A stretch of 34,831 bases of DNA from a virus, in IMG/VR virus record IMGVR_UViG_3300042894_001170, positions 1 through 34,831 of that record; one strand, written 5' to 3'. Every line of letters begins with the position of its first letter. Position 1 is the first letter of the stretch. The position numbers and the translations under genes are program-made. Shown piece by piece: positions 26,390 through 33,557 of this stretch. The notes beneath the pieces were generated by a model, which worked only from the letters and a program-made list of their open reading frames with translations, did not search any database and was not told the origin of the DNA.

Positions 26390-26779
26390 TTACTGTCCCT
26401 TTGGTGGCCAGTAGGCTTTTTCTTTGTCGTTCACGGCTTTGAACCATGGACGCTTCGGATTGGCTGCAAGGTCTGCACGGTTGTCGTACACTTCGGTTAC
26501 GCCATCACGCTTGCATGCGCTGATGAGCCAGCCTGGGATTGGACCTTGCTGGTCATTCTTTACACGCACAGCAAAGCCTTGCTCTGTTGCTTGTGGGAAT
26601 GCAGCCTGTACATATTCTGCTTCGGTGGGTGCTGGAGCATTGCCGTAGATGGACTTCATCAACAGTTCTGTTACTGCGTCAAAGTTGTCTGCGAACAAAC
26701 CGATGTCTGCTCCGTTGGTTGTAAGTTCGCTCGCAATTTTTGCCGCTACTTGTGTAATGATACTCTTGTCCTTATCCAT
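26390..26779 (-). CDS. Unknown protein between helicase and nuclease genes
   Basis: A 129-residue protein of unknown function. The start at 26779 is chosen over an upstream in-frame ATG because GAGGAG lies just before it and the ATG overlaps the nuclease stop (ATGGATAA). An N-terminal helix (IITQVAAKIASELTTNGADI) is followed by a compact region with conserved-looking aromatics (GWLISACKRDGVTEVYDNR and RPWFKAVNDKEKAYWPP). Its place inside the replication block, between a Cas4/RecB-like nuclease and a helicase, suggests a DNA-metabolism accessory such as a single-strand binding or loader protein. Nothing in the sequence proves this. Confidence 0.6.
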   Translation of the reverse strand: MDKDKSIITQVAAKIASELTTNGADIGLFADNFDAVTELLMKSIYGNAPAPTEAEYVQAAFPQATEQGFAVRVKNDQQGPIPGWLISACKRDGVTEVYDNRADLAANPKRPWFKAVNDKEKAYWPPKGQ

Positions 26780-27701
26780 TGGTGGACTCCTCATTGATGT
26801 TGGTGTTGTTGTTGTCAAAGTCACTTAGTTGTGACCCTTTGCAGATTGACCAGAATGGGCACCACTTCTCTGAGCAGAGTCCGTGCTGGTCGTTTACAGG
26901 CCATGACATATCTTTGTTCTTATCATAGATAATGGACAATGGCTGTACTATAGAGTGTACCTGATGTTTGAACCAGTCAACGTGACTTTGTGTTCTGATG
27001 ATTGGTACAATCTGCCCTACAGATTTTGTTGCCCGAGTCATAACGCCATAGTTGAAACGCACAGGGAAGTCGGGCGACCATCCCATGTGTACGCTGGCAT
27101 ACGCATACGCTGATGCCTGAATAGATTGACGTTGCTTTTCTCCTTGGGAGTATTTGCGTCCTGCTGTTTTCCAGTCCCAAATAACACCGTTAGGGTCTAC
27201 ATAGTCCATCGTGCCACCAAGCCAAACTTCCATAGGTTCAGGTTGGCATTCAAAGTCTAGTGACTTGTCTGATGGGTGGTACGTCATCAGTGGTACACCG
27301 AAGTTGGCTTCCACTTTTCCACCGATGACAACATGTGGTGCTATCTCCGAGTGGAATGTGTTCATCAGCGAGCCGACATACTCACGCATGTGTTCAGGTC
27401 CGTTTGTTGAGTTCAGTTTGAATGGTTCTTCATCCATCAACCGTTCAAGTTCCAGACTTGCTTCCTTGTATGAGTTTTTGTTTTCACCCGTTGTCAGGTA
27501 ATGCTCAATGCCACGGTGTACGGCTGTGCCGATGTGTGTAGCGTCAGAACCCTGACGCCACTCGGGCAAGTTCATTCCGAGGCGTGCACGCTCGGGACAA
27601 ATCATCACGTCGTTAAGCCAGGATTGACGCACCCATAATCGGCGTCTTGCTGGATACATTGTTTCGTCTTTCCATTCGGCTTCAATATTTTCTATTCTCA
27701 T
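26772..27701 (-). CDS. Cas4/RecB-like PD-(D/E)XK exonuclease with Fe-S cysteines
   Basis: A 309-residue nuclease of the RecB/Cas4 group. The motifs are GTAVHRGIE (His62), the motif II aspartate in GGTMDYVD (Asp166), IWDWKTA (Asp176 and Lys178) and QASAYAYA (Gln195). Cys35 near the N-terminus together with Cys276, Cys281 and Cys287 (LCSEKWCPFWSIC) has the split spacing known from 4Fe-4S-binding Cas4 and AddB nucleases. It likely trims DNA ends during recombination or replication. No CRISPR repeats or cas1/cas2 genes are present, so it is not part of a CRISPR system here. The start overlaps the upstream stop as ATGA. Confidence 0.85.
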   Translation of the reverse strand: MRIENIEAEWKDETMYPARRRLWVRQSWLNDVMICPERARLGMNLPEWRQGSDATHIGTAVHRGIEHYLTTGENKNSYKEASLELERLMDEEPFKLNSTNGPEHMREYVGSLMNTFHSEIAPHVVIGGKVEANFGVPLMTYHPSDKSLDFECQPEPMEVWLGGTMDYVDPNGVIWDWKTAGRKYSQGEKQRQSIQASAYAYASVHMGWSPDFPVRFNYGVMTRATKSVGQIVPIIRTQSHVDWFKHQVHSIVQPLSIIYDKNKDMSWPVNDQHGLCSEKWCPFWSICKGSQLSDFDNNNTNINEESTNG

Positions 27702-28120
27702 AGTTGCCCTCTCTGTGTTAGGCGTTTGCGTAGGTGTGTAACATACGATTTGTGGATGGTGACACCGAAACGCATATACAATTCGTTCTTTAGTGGTGTT
27801 GGTTGTTTGCCGAGTCGTATACCGTCAACTAGATATTCAAATACATCTTCGTCTAGTTTACGTGCGAAATGTCCTCGCCATTCCTCGGTTACTTGATTCT
27901 TACGGAACTCTGCTAATGGTTGTCTTGTTTTGTCTCTCAGTTCAAACCAATGGGTTAGTGTTCCGTCCCACTTACCAAAGTGGGCTAGTGCCTCACCGTT
28001 GAGAACCTCATACGGTATGGCTAGGTAGTTAGGTGTCGTGTATGGTTCTGTGAGTTTCACATCGCATAAACATTCGGGTGGGTGTTGTAACACACCACAC
28101 CCTTCAGGGGAATAAGTCAT
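27698..28120 (-). CDS. Unknown protein, possible HTH at C-terminus
   Basis: A 140-residue protein. The ATG at 28120 (MTYSPEGCGV) is preferred over a longer frame because AAGGAGA lies three to five bases upstream and the extra N-terminal codons would read through an intergenic hairpin. Three cysteines cluster near the N-terminus (GCGVLQ, ECLC). The C-terminal half is helical and basic, ending FGVTIHKSYVTHLRKRLTQR, which could be a helix-turn-helix recognition region. It overlaps the nuclease gene by ATGA. It may be a small DNA-binding protein of the replication module, but no family is recognised. Confidence 0.6.
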   Translation of the reverse strand: MTYSPEGCGVLQHPPECLCDVKLTEPYTTPNYLAIPYEVLNGEALAHFGKWDGTLTHWFELRDKTRQPLAEFRKNQVTEEWRGHFARKLDEDVFEYLVDGIRLGKQPTPLKNELYMRFGVTIHKSYVTHLRKRLTQRGQL

Positions 28121-28152
28121 TGTCTCCTTGTCTTGTATTAGCGTACTTGTCA

Positions 28153-28176
28153 GGTGGCGTGCCACCCCTAGGTGGC
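28153..28176 (-). promoter_or_regulatory. Overlapping alternative hairpins before 27698-28120
   Basis: On the - strand the sequence reads GCCACC-TAGG-GGTGGC-AC-GCCACC. The middle GGTGGC can pair either with the first or the third element, giving two mutually exclusive hairpins. The TAG stop of the zinc-ribbon gene lies inside the first loop, so a terminating ribosome would cover the first hairpin and favour the second. The downstream start codon is about 33 bases away. An attenuator-like switch is possible, but there is no T-tract. Confidence 0.35.
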
Positions 28177-28371
28177 ATCGCCTTCGGGACTGGTCTTTAC
28201 CCCACCCCCTGTAGTCCCCCTCCCCGTGGTCGTTACTCTAGTAGGGGCTTTGTCAACGGCTACCATTTCCACGAGGCGTGACCCTCTCGGATGGTGGCAT
28301 AGGGGCGGCTCAGACAGCGTGAGAGCCGTGCTAAGGGTCTTGGGGCACTTGGGGCACGCCCAGTAGTTCAC
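28168..28371 (-). CDS. Small zinc-ribbon-type protein
   Basis: A 67-residue protein starting at a GTG with AGGAGG four bases upstream. The N-terminus has CPKCPKTLSTALTLSEPPLC followed by HH, a Cys-x2-Cys then Cys-His arrangement seen in many small phage zinc-ribbon proteins of unknown role. The rest is Thr/Gly-rich and probably disordered. The underlying DNA is more G+C-rich than its neighbours. It sits between the Rpf-like gene and the replication block. It may bind a nucleic acid or protein partner through the ribbon. Confidence 0.55.
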   Translation of the reverse strand: MNYWACPKCPKTLSTALTLSEPPLCHHPRGSRLVEMVAVDKAPTRVTTTGRGTTGGGVKTSPEGDAT

Positions 28372-28389
28372 AACGCCTCCTGTGGCTTC

Positions 28390-28950
28390 TCAGCGTCTCT
28401 CATAGTCTCTCCTTACCCACGGTGCTGGTACTGTCGGTTTCAGGTAGTCGTAGTTACGGATACAGCCCCAACCGTTGAAGCCGACAGGCTTCTGAAAGAA
28501 CCCATTGGGTGCTAGCCACCCTCTGATTGCGATACGGTTGGCGACTAGGATTTGTTCTAGTCGGGTTGCTTTCCATTGCTTGGATGCGAACTCTTCGCCA
28601 CCGAAACCGTTCCACGTGTTGATGTAGATACCAAGCCCACCTGCGTAGAGTCCTTTGTCTTTCCAATTCCTTCTAGTTTCACACCAAGCAACCCTATCCC
28701 AATACCGATTGTGTGGCACAGGGAGTTCAGCGAGTCTACTAGGCTCATCCCAAGCAAATCTTTGTACCGTGGCTTTACCCCGATGAGGCGCTGATGTTGT
28801 ACTAGTTGTTGTGTACGGAGTAAGTATTTGTTTAGCATTGAATGTTTCCTTTACGGTTGTTGTTGTTGAATTTATGTGGGTAGAAATGGGTGTAGCAGGG
28901 GTATGAACCCCTGCGACACACAGACACGCTGTAATCAGTTTCCTAATCAA
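28390..28950 (-). CDS. Secreted Rpf-like transglycosylase/muralytic protein
   Basis: A secreted protein of 186 residues with a signal-peptide-like N-terminus (basic IRKL, then ITACLCVAGV), a Thr/Ser-rich linker, and a C-terminal domain like resuscitation-promoting factors. WDRVAWCETRRNW carries the expected catalytic Glu. GLYAGGLGIYINTWNGFGG and the ATR-x-EQILVANRIA stretch match the usual GGLQ...TW-x-x-FGG...ATREQQ-x-VAE pattern. Rpf domains cleave actinobacterial peptidoglycan glycan strands. I prefer the TTG at 28950 because GAGGAA sits seven bases upstream; a longer TTG start at 28971 is possible. Unlike the other lytic gene it is on the early-type strand, which is unusual. Confidence 0.8.
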   Translation of the reverse strand: MIRKLITACLCVAGVHTPATPISTHINSTTTTVKETFNAKQILTPYTTTSTTSAPHRGKATVQRFAWDEPSRLAELPVPHNRYWDRVAWCETRRNWKDKGLYAGGLGIYINTWNGFGGEEFASKQWKATRLEQILVANRIAIRGWLAPNGFFQKPVGFNGWGCIRNYDYLKPTVPAPWVRRDYERR

Positions 28951-29161
28951 GTTGTAATTCCTCAATGGCAAACACTAATGACTTCTCAAACTTATGTTTG
29001 GCTTCCATCATTAGGGCGTATTCCTCAGATACACCGTCTTGCCATTTGGTTGTTGCGACCCTGCCAATTTTTTTGGCTACCTGGTCACATCCGATACTTA
29101 GTGATTTGATAACCGAGCGTAGTTCGGGTATCGTGAGGGCTGTTGATGTTGTGTATTCCAT
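28943..29161 (-). CDS. Small helical unknown protein
   Basis: A 72-residue helical protein (IPELRSVIKSLSIGCDQVAKKI, then EYALMMEAKHKFEKSLVFAIEE) with no family recognised. AGGAAT precedes the ATG. Its last bases overlap the start of the Rpf-like gene, so the two are probably translated together. Possibly a regulator or accessory of the same operon; nothing more can be said. Confidence 0.55.
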   Translation of the reverse strand: MEYTTSTALTIPELRSVIKSLSIGCDQVAKKIGRVATTKWQDGVSEEYALMMEAKHKFEKSLVFAIEELQLD

Positions 29162-29170
29162 TGTGTATTC

Positions 29171-29959
29171 CTAGAAAGGGTCGGGCAAGGTTACCCATTG
29201 TCCTGTTGTTTGTGGTGGGGTTGGTACTGTTCTGCTAATTCTTTCACGAAGTTCGTTATAGTCGTACCCCTCTTGTTCTGCTGTTATAGTTGGTCTGCTG
29301 ATTGTTATGGTGTGGTTGTGGTTGGTGTTGTAAACATACTCCTCCTCCATACGCCGAGACTGTTCAGGTGTCAGCGTAGGTAAATCCTCAACCTTACCAT
29401 TTGCCTTGTCAACGGTGTCGGGTTTGTCCATAAGCCCATCCTCAAACTTACCTTCCAAATCTTTCAGGTAGGCATCAAGAAACTTGTTGGTCAACAGTTC
29501 ACGAACACCGTGCGATACGGCGTCACGATACTTAGACCACATATCAACCAACTCGTCCCTAGATAGTTCGTCTAGTTCGTAGTGACCGTAACGATTCAAT
29601 GTGCCGTATGTTCGGATAGTTAGTCGTTGTTCCTCAGTCAAGTTGTGTAACTGTCCAGCATACAGCCTGAGATGATTGTTCCAGTTGTTGTATGTCTCAT
29701 CAAATGTTGTGCCAGCAGGATTGAGAATAGACGAACCGTTACCTGACGGTATGGTATGCGTGATACCACCAGCGTACATTCTGTAATGAGTTACAGCCTG
29801 ATATTTATTATCGGACTGTGAATGTTCCAAAACCAAAGCCATCATTTTCTCGTTGATGCTTTGCTCTGCGTTCTGTGAGTAAATCCAAGATTCAGATAAC
29901 TCGTCCTCGGGTACGTCCATTGTTATTGTGATTGTGAATGATGTATTCATTTTTGTCAT
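29171..29959 (-). CDS. Unknown 262-residue protein
   Basis: A 262-residue protein of unknown function. It opens with a beta strand (SFTITITMDVPEDELSES), then helical and loop regions with frequent Tyr/Asn (ETYNNWNNHLRLYAGQLHNL) and a charged middle (LSRDELVDMWSKYRDAVSHG). The C-terminus is Pro/Thr-rich (TVPTPPQTTGQWVTLPDP). AGGAGA lies seven bases before the ATG. No transmembrane segment or catalytic motif is evident. It is followed by a small helical protein and the Rpf-like enzyme, and preceded by an acidic small protein, so its context gives no clear function. Confidence 0.6.
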   Translation of the reverse strand: MTKMNTSFTITITMDVPEDELSESWIYSQNAEQSINEKMMALVLEHSQSDNKYQAVTHYRMYAGGITHTIPSGNGSSILNPAGTTFDETYNNWNNHLRLYAGQLHNLTEEQRLTIRTYGTLNRYGHYELDELSRDELVDMWSKYRDAVSHGVRELLTNKFLDAYLKDLEGKFEDGLMDKPDTVDKANGKVEDLPTLTPEQSRRMEEEYVYNTNHNHTITISRPTITAEQEGYDYNELRERISRTVPTPPQTTGQWVTLPDPF

Positions 29960-29978
29960 TTGTTTCTCCTATTGTTGT

Positions 29979-30230
29979 TCAGTCGTTGGCTTCGTTGATG
30001 GCGTCTTCAATACAGGACATACCCTCTGTATTCAGGGCTTCCTCCATCTTGCGCCACGACCTTGATGCTTTGATGCGTTTCATCTCATCATCACCAATCT
30101 CGTCGTCACACATAAAGCGTATGTCGTCCTCTGTGAAAACAGAAACTTTCCAGTCAAACTTTCGGGCTAACGCCCACAGTAAGTCCAATGCTTCTGTGTT
30201 GTCGGTGATGAAATCAGTTATGTGTTCCAT
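29979..30230 (-). CDS. Small acidic unknown protein
   Basis: An 83-residue, strongly acidic protein (FTEDDIRFMCDDEIGDDEMK) with a strong ribosome-binding site (AGGAGG, nine bases before ATG). The N-terminal part looks like a small alpha/beta unit (LLWALARKFDWKVSVFTEDD). It lies 13 bases after the glutamine amidotransferase gene. Acidic small phage proteins often inhibit host factors by mimicking DNA, but that is only a possibility here. Confidence 0.55.
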   Translation of the reverse strand: MEHITDFITDNTEALDLLWALARKFDWKVSVFTEDDIRFMCDDEIGDDEMKRIKASRSWRKMEEALNTEGMSCIEDAINEAND

Positions 30231-30243
30231 TTGTTTTTACCTC

Positions 30244-31209
30244 CTAGTAGTAGTCGTAAGTAGAGTCGTAGTTGCCGACACTAAGGGCACGCTGAGTATC
30301 GTCCTGATACTTCTGCGCAATCCTAGCCTCGTCAAACCAGTCTGTTGGTGTGTTGGTTGGTGGTGTCCACAGACACGAGCACAGCATACGGTCATTGTGA
30401 CAGAACCAGCAGGTGTCACACTCGGGGCACAGTTCTGCTTCGTTCACATTGGCTTCGCAAACATACTCGGTGTGACCACAACTTGAACACTTCCACAGTT
30501 CGCCCCACACTTCCTCGCCGTTCTCATCAATGTATGTACAATCCTGTACAAGTTCAGAGTCGTAACCGTTCTTGTCTATTGGTGTCACATTAGTCCACGC
30601 ACTCTGTGACCAGCCACTAGTGTACATACCTGAACCTGAATAGGTGTAGGTGCTACGACCGTACTTGTATGAGTTGTTAGACCACCAAATGTCACCGTCC
30701 CAAGTACCCAGGTTCTCGTTGATGATAGTGTAGTCATTCTGTACAGCAGGGTTAGCAGACAGGAACACAAGTTTAGAACCAGCGGCAAACTTGGCTAGTT
30801 TCTTGCGTGCTTTCTTACTGTTGAGAGTAGACGCACCACCCCAAGCAGGGAACAGTTCCTCAGCAAAGATGCGTGTATCAGATTTACCGTTGCGTTCCTT
30901 GATAGGAAGCATACCGTTATGTCCAACAACACTCAGTTGGTCATTACCTAGACGGAATGGGTGACAGTTATCAACTGTTGTACCACCGTGGGTAGTGATG
31001 CGTGAATGGAACAGGGCTACACCCTGATACTTTTCTCGTTGCTCAAAGAACTCAGCGATGATTTTATCAGCGTTGAGTCCACTGTTGGTAATGATACGAG
31101 TACGGTCGTGAATGGCGTAGCCGAAACCGTCAGGGTTATTAGCGGCGCTATTTTGTAGGTGCTCGTAGGTTGGTGTTGCGTATTCCTGTATGAAAGTCAA
31201 GAGACACAT
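30244..31209 (-). CDS. Class II glutamine amidotransferase with zinc ribbon
   Basis: A 321-residue protein whose first 180 residues form a class II (Ntn-type) glutamine amidotransferase, which releases ammonia from glutamine. Cys2 is exposed as nucleophile after Met removal. NPDGFG (25-30), LFHSRITTHG (67-75), NCHPF (81-85) and GHNG (96-99) are the family's conserved loops. The C-terminal part carries a Cys-rich module (Cys241, 244, 251, 261, 264, 267, 270, 277) likely binding zinc. The adjacent amidoligase three bases upstream is the natural user of the ammonia or a partner in modifying a peptide or protein. AAGGAG for this gene lies within the end of the amidoligase gene. Confidence 0.85.
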   Translation of the reverse strand: MCLLTFIQEYATPTYEHLQNSAANNPDGFGYAIHDRTRIITNSGLNADKIIAEFFEQREKYQGVALFHSRITTHGGTTVDNCHPFRLGNDQLSVVGHNGMLPIKERNGKSDTRIFAEELFPAWGGASTLNSKKARKKLAKFAAGSKLVFLSANPAVQNDYTIINENLGTWDGDIWWSNNSYKYGRSTYTYSGSGMYTSGWSQSAWTNVTPIDKNGYDSELVQDCTYIDENGEEVWGELWKCSSCGHTEYVCEANVNEAELCPECDTCWFCHNDRMLCSCLWTPPTNTPTDWFDEARIAQKYQDDTQRALSVGNYDSTYDYY

Positions 31210-31212
31210 TGC

Positions 31213-32472
31213 TCAGACTCCTTTCGTTGTTGCGTACTCGTCAAAGGCTAGGTATCCGTTGTCTCGTGTGAACTCACGGAACTTGTCCCAGTCGGTACTT
31301 GCTTTTATGTTTATGTTGTTGCGTGTCGCCACAGAGTAGTCAGCGACAGCGTGTACGGCTTCCAGCCGTGCTTTGAGTGTGCTAGGTCGTAGTGTGCCCT
31401 TGAAGAATCGTAACTCAATAGTGTTACGGTTCTGTAAGTTGAGAGCAACATAACGGTCTGCGTTGTAATGTACATAGTCACGACCACGCTTGTTAGCACC
31501 CTTGGCATAGTTCAGTAGACGAGTTGTTTCTGACTGGTCCCACTTGGCGTAACTGTTGTTGGTGCGACCAGCAATACGACCCCATTGTTCTGAGTTCTGA
31601 TAGAACAAAGACATAAAGCGCCACAGTGAACTGGCACGGTCAGCAAAGAAACCAGCGTTGATGTGAACATGTAATCCACAACTGGTTGTCTGCGCAGAAC
31701 GCATACCAATCTTGGCAAGTTCACGCAGGTTCTCATAGTCAAACTGTGACTCTAAATACTTGCGTGTCATCGGATGCGACACCATCTCAAAACCGTCACT
31801 AAGTGAACCGTCGTGTTTGAGGTAGCAAGTGTCACCGTACAGTTGTTGTGCGAGTTCAGCACCCTCTTCAACATCGCAGTCTATGGCTTCCATCTCTAAC
31901 TCAAAACCAGTCACAGATACACGGCGTGGCTCGCTAGATAAAGTGAGCGCACGACCAGCAGGTGACACAGTAAAGAACTGAACCTCAGGACGATACGAAT
32001 AGTCGTGGATAAGTCGGCTACGACTTTCACGGTCGTGTTCACAGTCGGCACAGTCGTCGTAACGATAGTACAAGTCGTGAGTATCACACCACGAATACTC
32101 GTGGTAACAATCACTACAAACAGAACGGTCACCGTTGATGAGTTCTAAGTCGTCGTTCACCGTGAAGTCGGCACAGTCTTCACAGTATGAAAACTCCATC
32201 TCATACAACTCGGCAATCCAAACGGAAGTGCCGTTCTGTACGGCACGGTTTTCTGTTTCAGAGTCAGCCCCTGCTACTGAGTTGGTGATACGCACATCGT
32301 AAGATGTGTTGGTGCGTGGAATGAGCATGAGGTCATCACGCTCAAAGTAGTCGCCACTGTAATGGCATTGGTATGTTGTGGTTGGTAGTTCGGTCATTAC
32401 TCCGAGCCTTTCTTGTAAAGCCTGAACTTCGTCAGGTGATAATGGGGGAACACCAAAGATTGATGTAGTCAT
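31213..32472 (-). CDS. Amidoligase (COOH-NH2 ligase) with N-terminal zinc fingers
   Basis: A 419-residue protein. From about residue 185 it matches the glutamine-synthetase-like amidoligase family: GFELEMEAID (189-198), KHDGSL (219-224), CGLHVHINAGFF (265-276) and IELRFFKGTLRP (352-363) contain the metal- and ATP-binding residues. The N-terminal 150 residues contain Cys-x2-Cys pairs (YCEDC, CSDC, DCADC) that suggest two or more zinc-binding knuckles and may recognise the substrate. Such enzymes form amide bonds on peptides, proteins or wall precursors; the substrate here is unknown. AGGAGG precedes the ATG. An 18-bp dyad lies 41 bases upstream. Confidence 0.85.
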   Translation of the reverse strand: MTTSIFGVPPLSPDEVQALQERLGVMTELPTTTYQCHYSGDYFERDDLMLIPRTNTSYDVRITNSVAGADSETENRAVQNGTSVWIAELYEMEFSYCEDCADFTVNDDLELINGDRSVCSDCYHEYSWCDTHDLYYRYDDCADCEHDRESRSRLIHDYSYRPEVQFFTVSPAGRALTLSSEPRRVSVTGFELEMEAIDCDVEEGAELAQQLYGDTCYLKHDGSLSDGFEMVSHPMTRKYLESQFDYENLRELAKIGMRSAQTTSCGLHVHINAGFFADRASSLWRFMSLFYQNSEQWGRIAGRTNNSYAKWDQSETTRLLNYAKGANKRGRDYVHYNADRYVALNLQNRNTIELRFFKGTLRPSTLKARLEAVHAVADYSVATRNNINIKASTDWDKFREFTRDNGYLAFDEYATTKGV

Positions 32473-32512
32473 TAGTTTGCCTCCTAGGCAGTTGTGTTTT
32501 GTTTTGGGTTGT

Positions 32513-32530
32513 GTGATAGAGGTCTATCAC
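32513..32530. promoter_or_regulatory. 18-bp dyad, copy 1 (GTGATAGA-GG-TCTATCAC)
   Basis: A perfect inverted repeat with eight-base arms around a GG centre, between the 32560-32811 gene and the amidoligase gene. The same sequence occurs at 34636, and with one changed end base at 33558 and 34144. The size and symmetry suit a dimeric repressor or activator. As RNA it could also fold into a seven-pair hairpin with a four-base loop. Confidence 0.6.
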
Positions 32531-32559
32531 GGTTGATGGAAAGTCGGGAAACCCTTGTG

Positions 32560-32811
32560 CTATAAGGGAAATCCGTTGATGTCGCACTCCTCTCTGTTGA
32601 AAATTGGTGAGATACGCCAGCGTAAGCCGATGTTGTTTTCACGCTCAAAACCTGCGAGGTCGCACTCGTCAACAAACGTGACACGCTCGGTTACAGTATC
32701 AACGCACATGTAGTACGCAGGTTTGAAACCAAACTTGCGTGCTCGGTCAATGACACGCACAAAGTCGTTGTCGTATGGTTTGTTGTTGCGTGAATCTCGT
32801 TGTTGTTTCAT
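32560..32811 (-). CDS. Small unknown protein
   Basis: An 83-residue protein with a charged N-terminus, a short mixed alpha/beta body (FVRVIDRARKFGFKPAYYMC) and two acidic-Cys spots (FVDECDLAGF, REECDINGF). AAGGAAA lies before the ATG. It is the last gene before the dyad and the amidoligase. No family recognised. It may belong with the other small genes of this cluster, which share size and arrangement but not sequence. Confidence 0.55.
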   Translation of the reverse strand: MKQQRDSRNNKPYDNDFVRVIDRARKFGFKPAYYMCVDTVTERVTFVDECDLAGFERENNIGLRWRISPIFNREECDINGFPL

Positions 32812-32835
32812 AATAGTTTCCTTTTTGTATTAGCG

Positions 32836-33084
32836 TTAGTAGTTATAGTCGTCATCATCAAGGTCTTCCAACCAAAGTTGGTAAGAAACCTCATCTGTAT
32901 AAAACGACAGGTCGTCGTCCATAACAAAGTCACGGAACTTCACGGCGTTGTCATAACGGCGTGAGTTTTCCAAATCCAATCTGTCAATGGCATTCTCCAT
33001 CAGGTAAATTGTTTTGTTGCGAGCATACACTCGTAACGGAACAATCACCCTTAGGTATAGGTTGGTGCGCCAATGAAGTTTCAT
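32836..33084 (-). CDS. Small unknown protein with acidic tail
   Basis: An 82-residue protein with a basic, beta-like N-terminal half (LHWRTNLYLRVIVPLRVYAR) and a very acidic C-terminus ending in DLDDDDYNY. Such opposite-charge layouts occur in small host-directed phage proteins, but no function is shown. The ATG overlaps the stop of the zinc-finger-like gene upstream (ATGA at 33081-33084). No strong ribosome-binding site is seen, so translation is probably coupled. Confidence 0.55.
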   Translation of the reverse strand: MKLHWRTNLYLRVIVPLRVYARNKTIYLMENAIDRLDLENSRRYDNAVKFRDFVMDDDLSFYTDEVSYQLWLEDLDDDDYNY

Positions 33085-33215
33085 TGTTGTTCTGCTTTCT
33101 GTTTCATATTTTGTGGTTGTTGTGGGTGAGTGCCCTCATCAATGAGCACCCAACAGGTTTCGCAAGGGTCGTGCTTTACACGACACTCACGACAATGGAA
33201 ATGTAAGTCGTCCAT
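33081..33215 (-). CDS. 44-residue Cys4 mini zinc-finger protein
   Basis: A very short gene whose ATG overlaps the stop of the upstream gene as TAATG at 33213-33217 and whose stop overlaps the next ATG as ATGA. It exactly bridges an otherwise unexplained 130-base gap. GGAGAAC precedes the ATG. The protein (MDDLHFHCRECRVKHDPCET, then CWVLIDEG) has a Cys-x2-Cys-x6-Cys-x2-Cys array that should bind one zinc ion. It could be a nucleic-acid or protein-binding knuckle. No family named. Confidence 0.65.
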   Translation of the reverse strand: MDDLHFHCRECRVKHDPCETCWVLIDEGTHPQQPQNMKQKAEQQ

Positions 33216-33481
33216 TATTTGTTCTCCTTTGGCTTGGACTTGTATGGCTTCCACAAAGACTTGTGGTGACCACTATCGCAACGATTACGACAGCAGAAGT
33301 CCACATCTGTGTTACGCACAGGCTCCGACCATGCGTACTTGTCGTAACGCTCATACACACTTGGTGCTTCTTGATAAATGTTGAGAACATTGATGATGTG
33401 ATTGTACTCACCATCAACATAGTTCCCAATGTCTGCGATACCTGTTTGCCACTCAGGTATTCCTTTCGTGATTCGTGACAT
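33215..33481 (-). CDS. Small unknown protein with Cys-rich C-terminus
   Basis: An 88-residue protein. The N-terminal half (EWQTGIADIGNYVDGEYNHI) looks helical with many Tyr. The C-terminal half contains FCCRNRCDSGHH, a possible metal site, and a basic tail rich in Lys/Pro. AAAGGTGG gives a good ribosome-binding site. The message directly upstream carries hammerhead element 1, with the ATG 23 bases from its stem II, so the processed transcript would start just upstream. No family recognised. Confidence 0.6.
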   Translation of the reverse strand: MSRITKGIPEWQTGIADIGNYVDGEYNHIINVLNIYQEAPSVYERYDKYAWSEPVRNTDVDFCCRNRCDSGHHKSLWKPYKSKPKENK

Positions 33482-33503
33482 AAAGCCACCTTTCTGTTAT
33501 CTG

Positions 33504-33555
33504 ACAACTCATCAGCACGGTTATGAACCGTGTACGCCTTACGGCGTTTCGTTGT
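33504..33555 (-). ncRNA. Type II hammerhead ribozyme, element 1
   Basis: On the - strand: stem II 5' strand ACAAC, GAAA core, stem III ACGCC-GTAA-GGCGT, cleavage-site A at 33533, stem I CACGGTT-CAT-AACCGTG, CUGAUGA (33515-33509), stem II 3' strand GTTGT. All invariant core nucleotides of the hammerhead are present, with stem II open (type II). Predicted cleavage lies between 33533 and 33532 and would leave stem I as a 5' hairpin on the mRNA for the 33215-33481 gene. Stem sequences differ from elements 2 and 3 but pair equally well. Confidence 0.85.
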
Positions 33556-33557
33556 TT

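Noticed and set aside
26949-26955. TATAGAG on the + strand, like the promoter motif
   Set aside because: It lies within a - strand nuclease gene with no + strand gene downstream, so it is probably chance.
26772-27701. Possible CRISPR adaptation role of the Cas4-like nuclease
   Set aside because: No cas1, cas2, repeats or spacers are present; stand-alone Cas4/RecB-like nucleases are common in phage replication modules.
32429-32435. CTGACGA on the - strand, a possible further hammerhead core
   Set aside because: It is inside the amidoligase gene, with no GAAA and no closing stems at the required positions.
32513-32530. Resemblance of the dyad to the tet operator
   Set aside because: The half sites are in the opposite order and no TetR-type protein is seen; the likeness is superficial.
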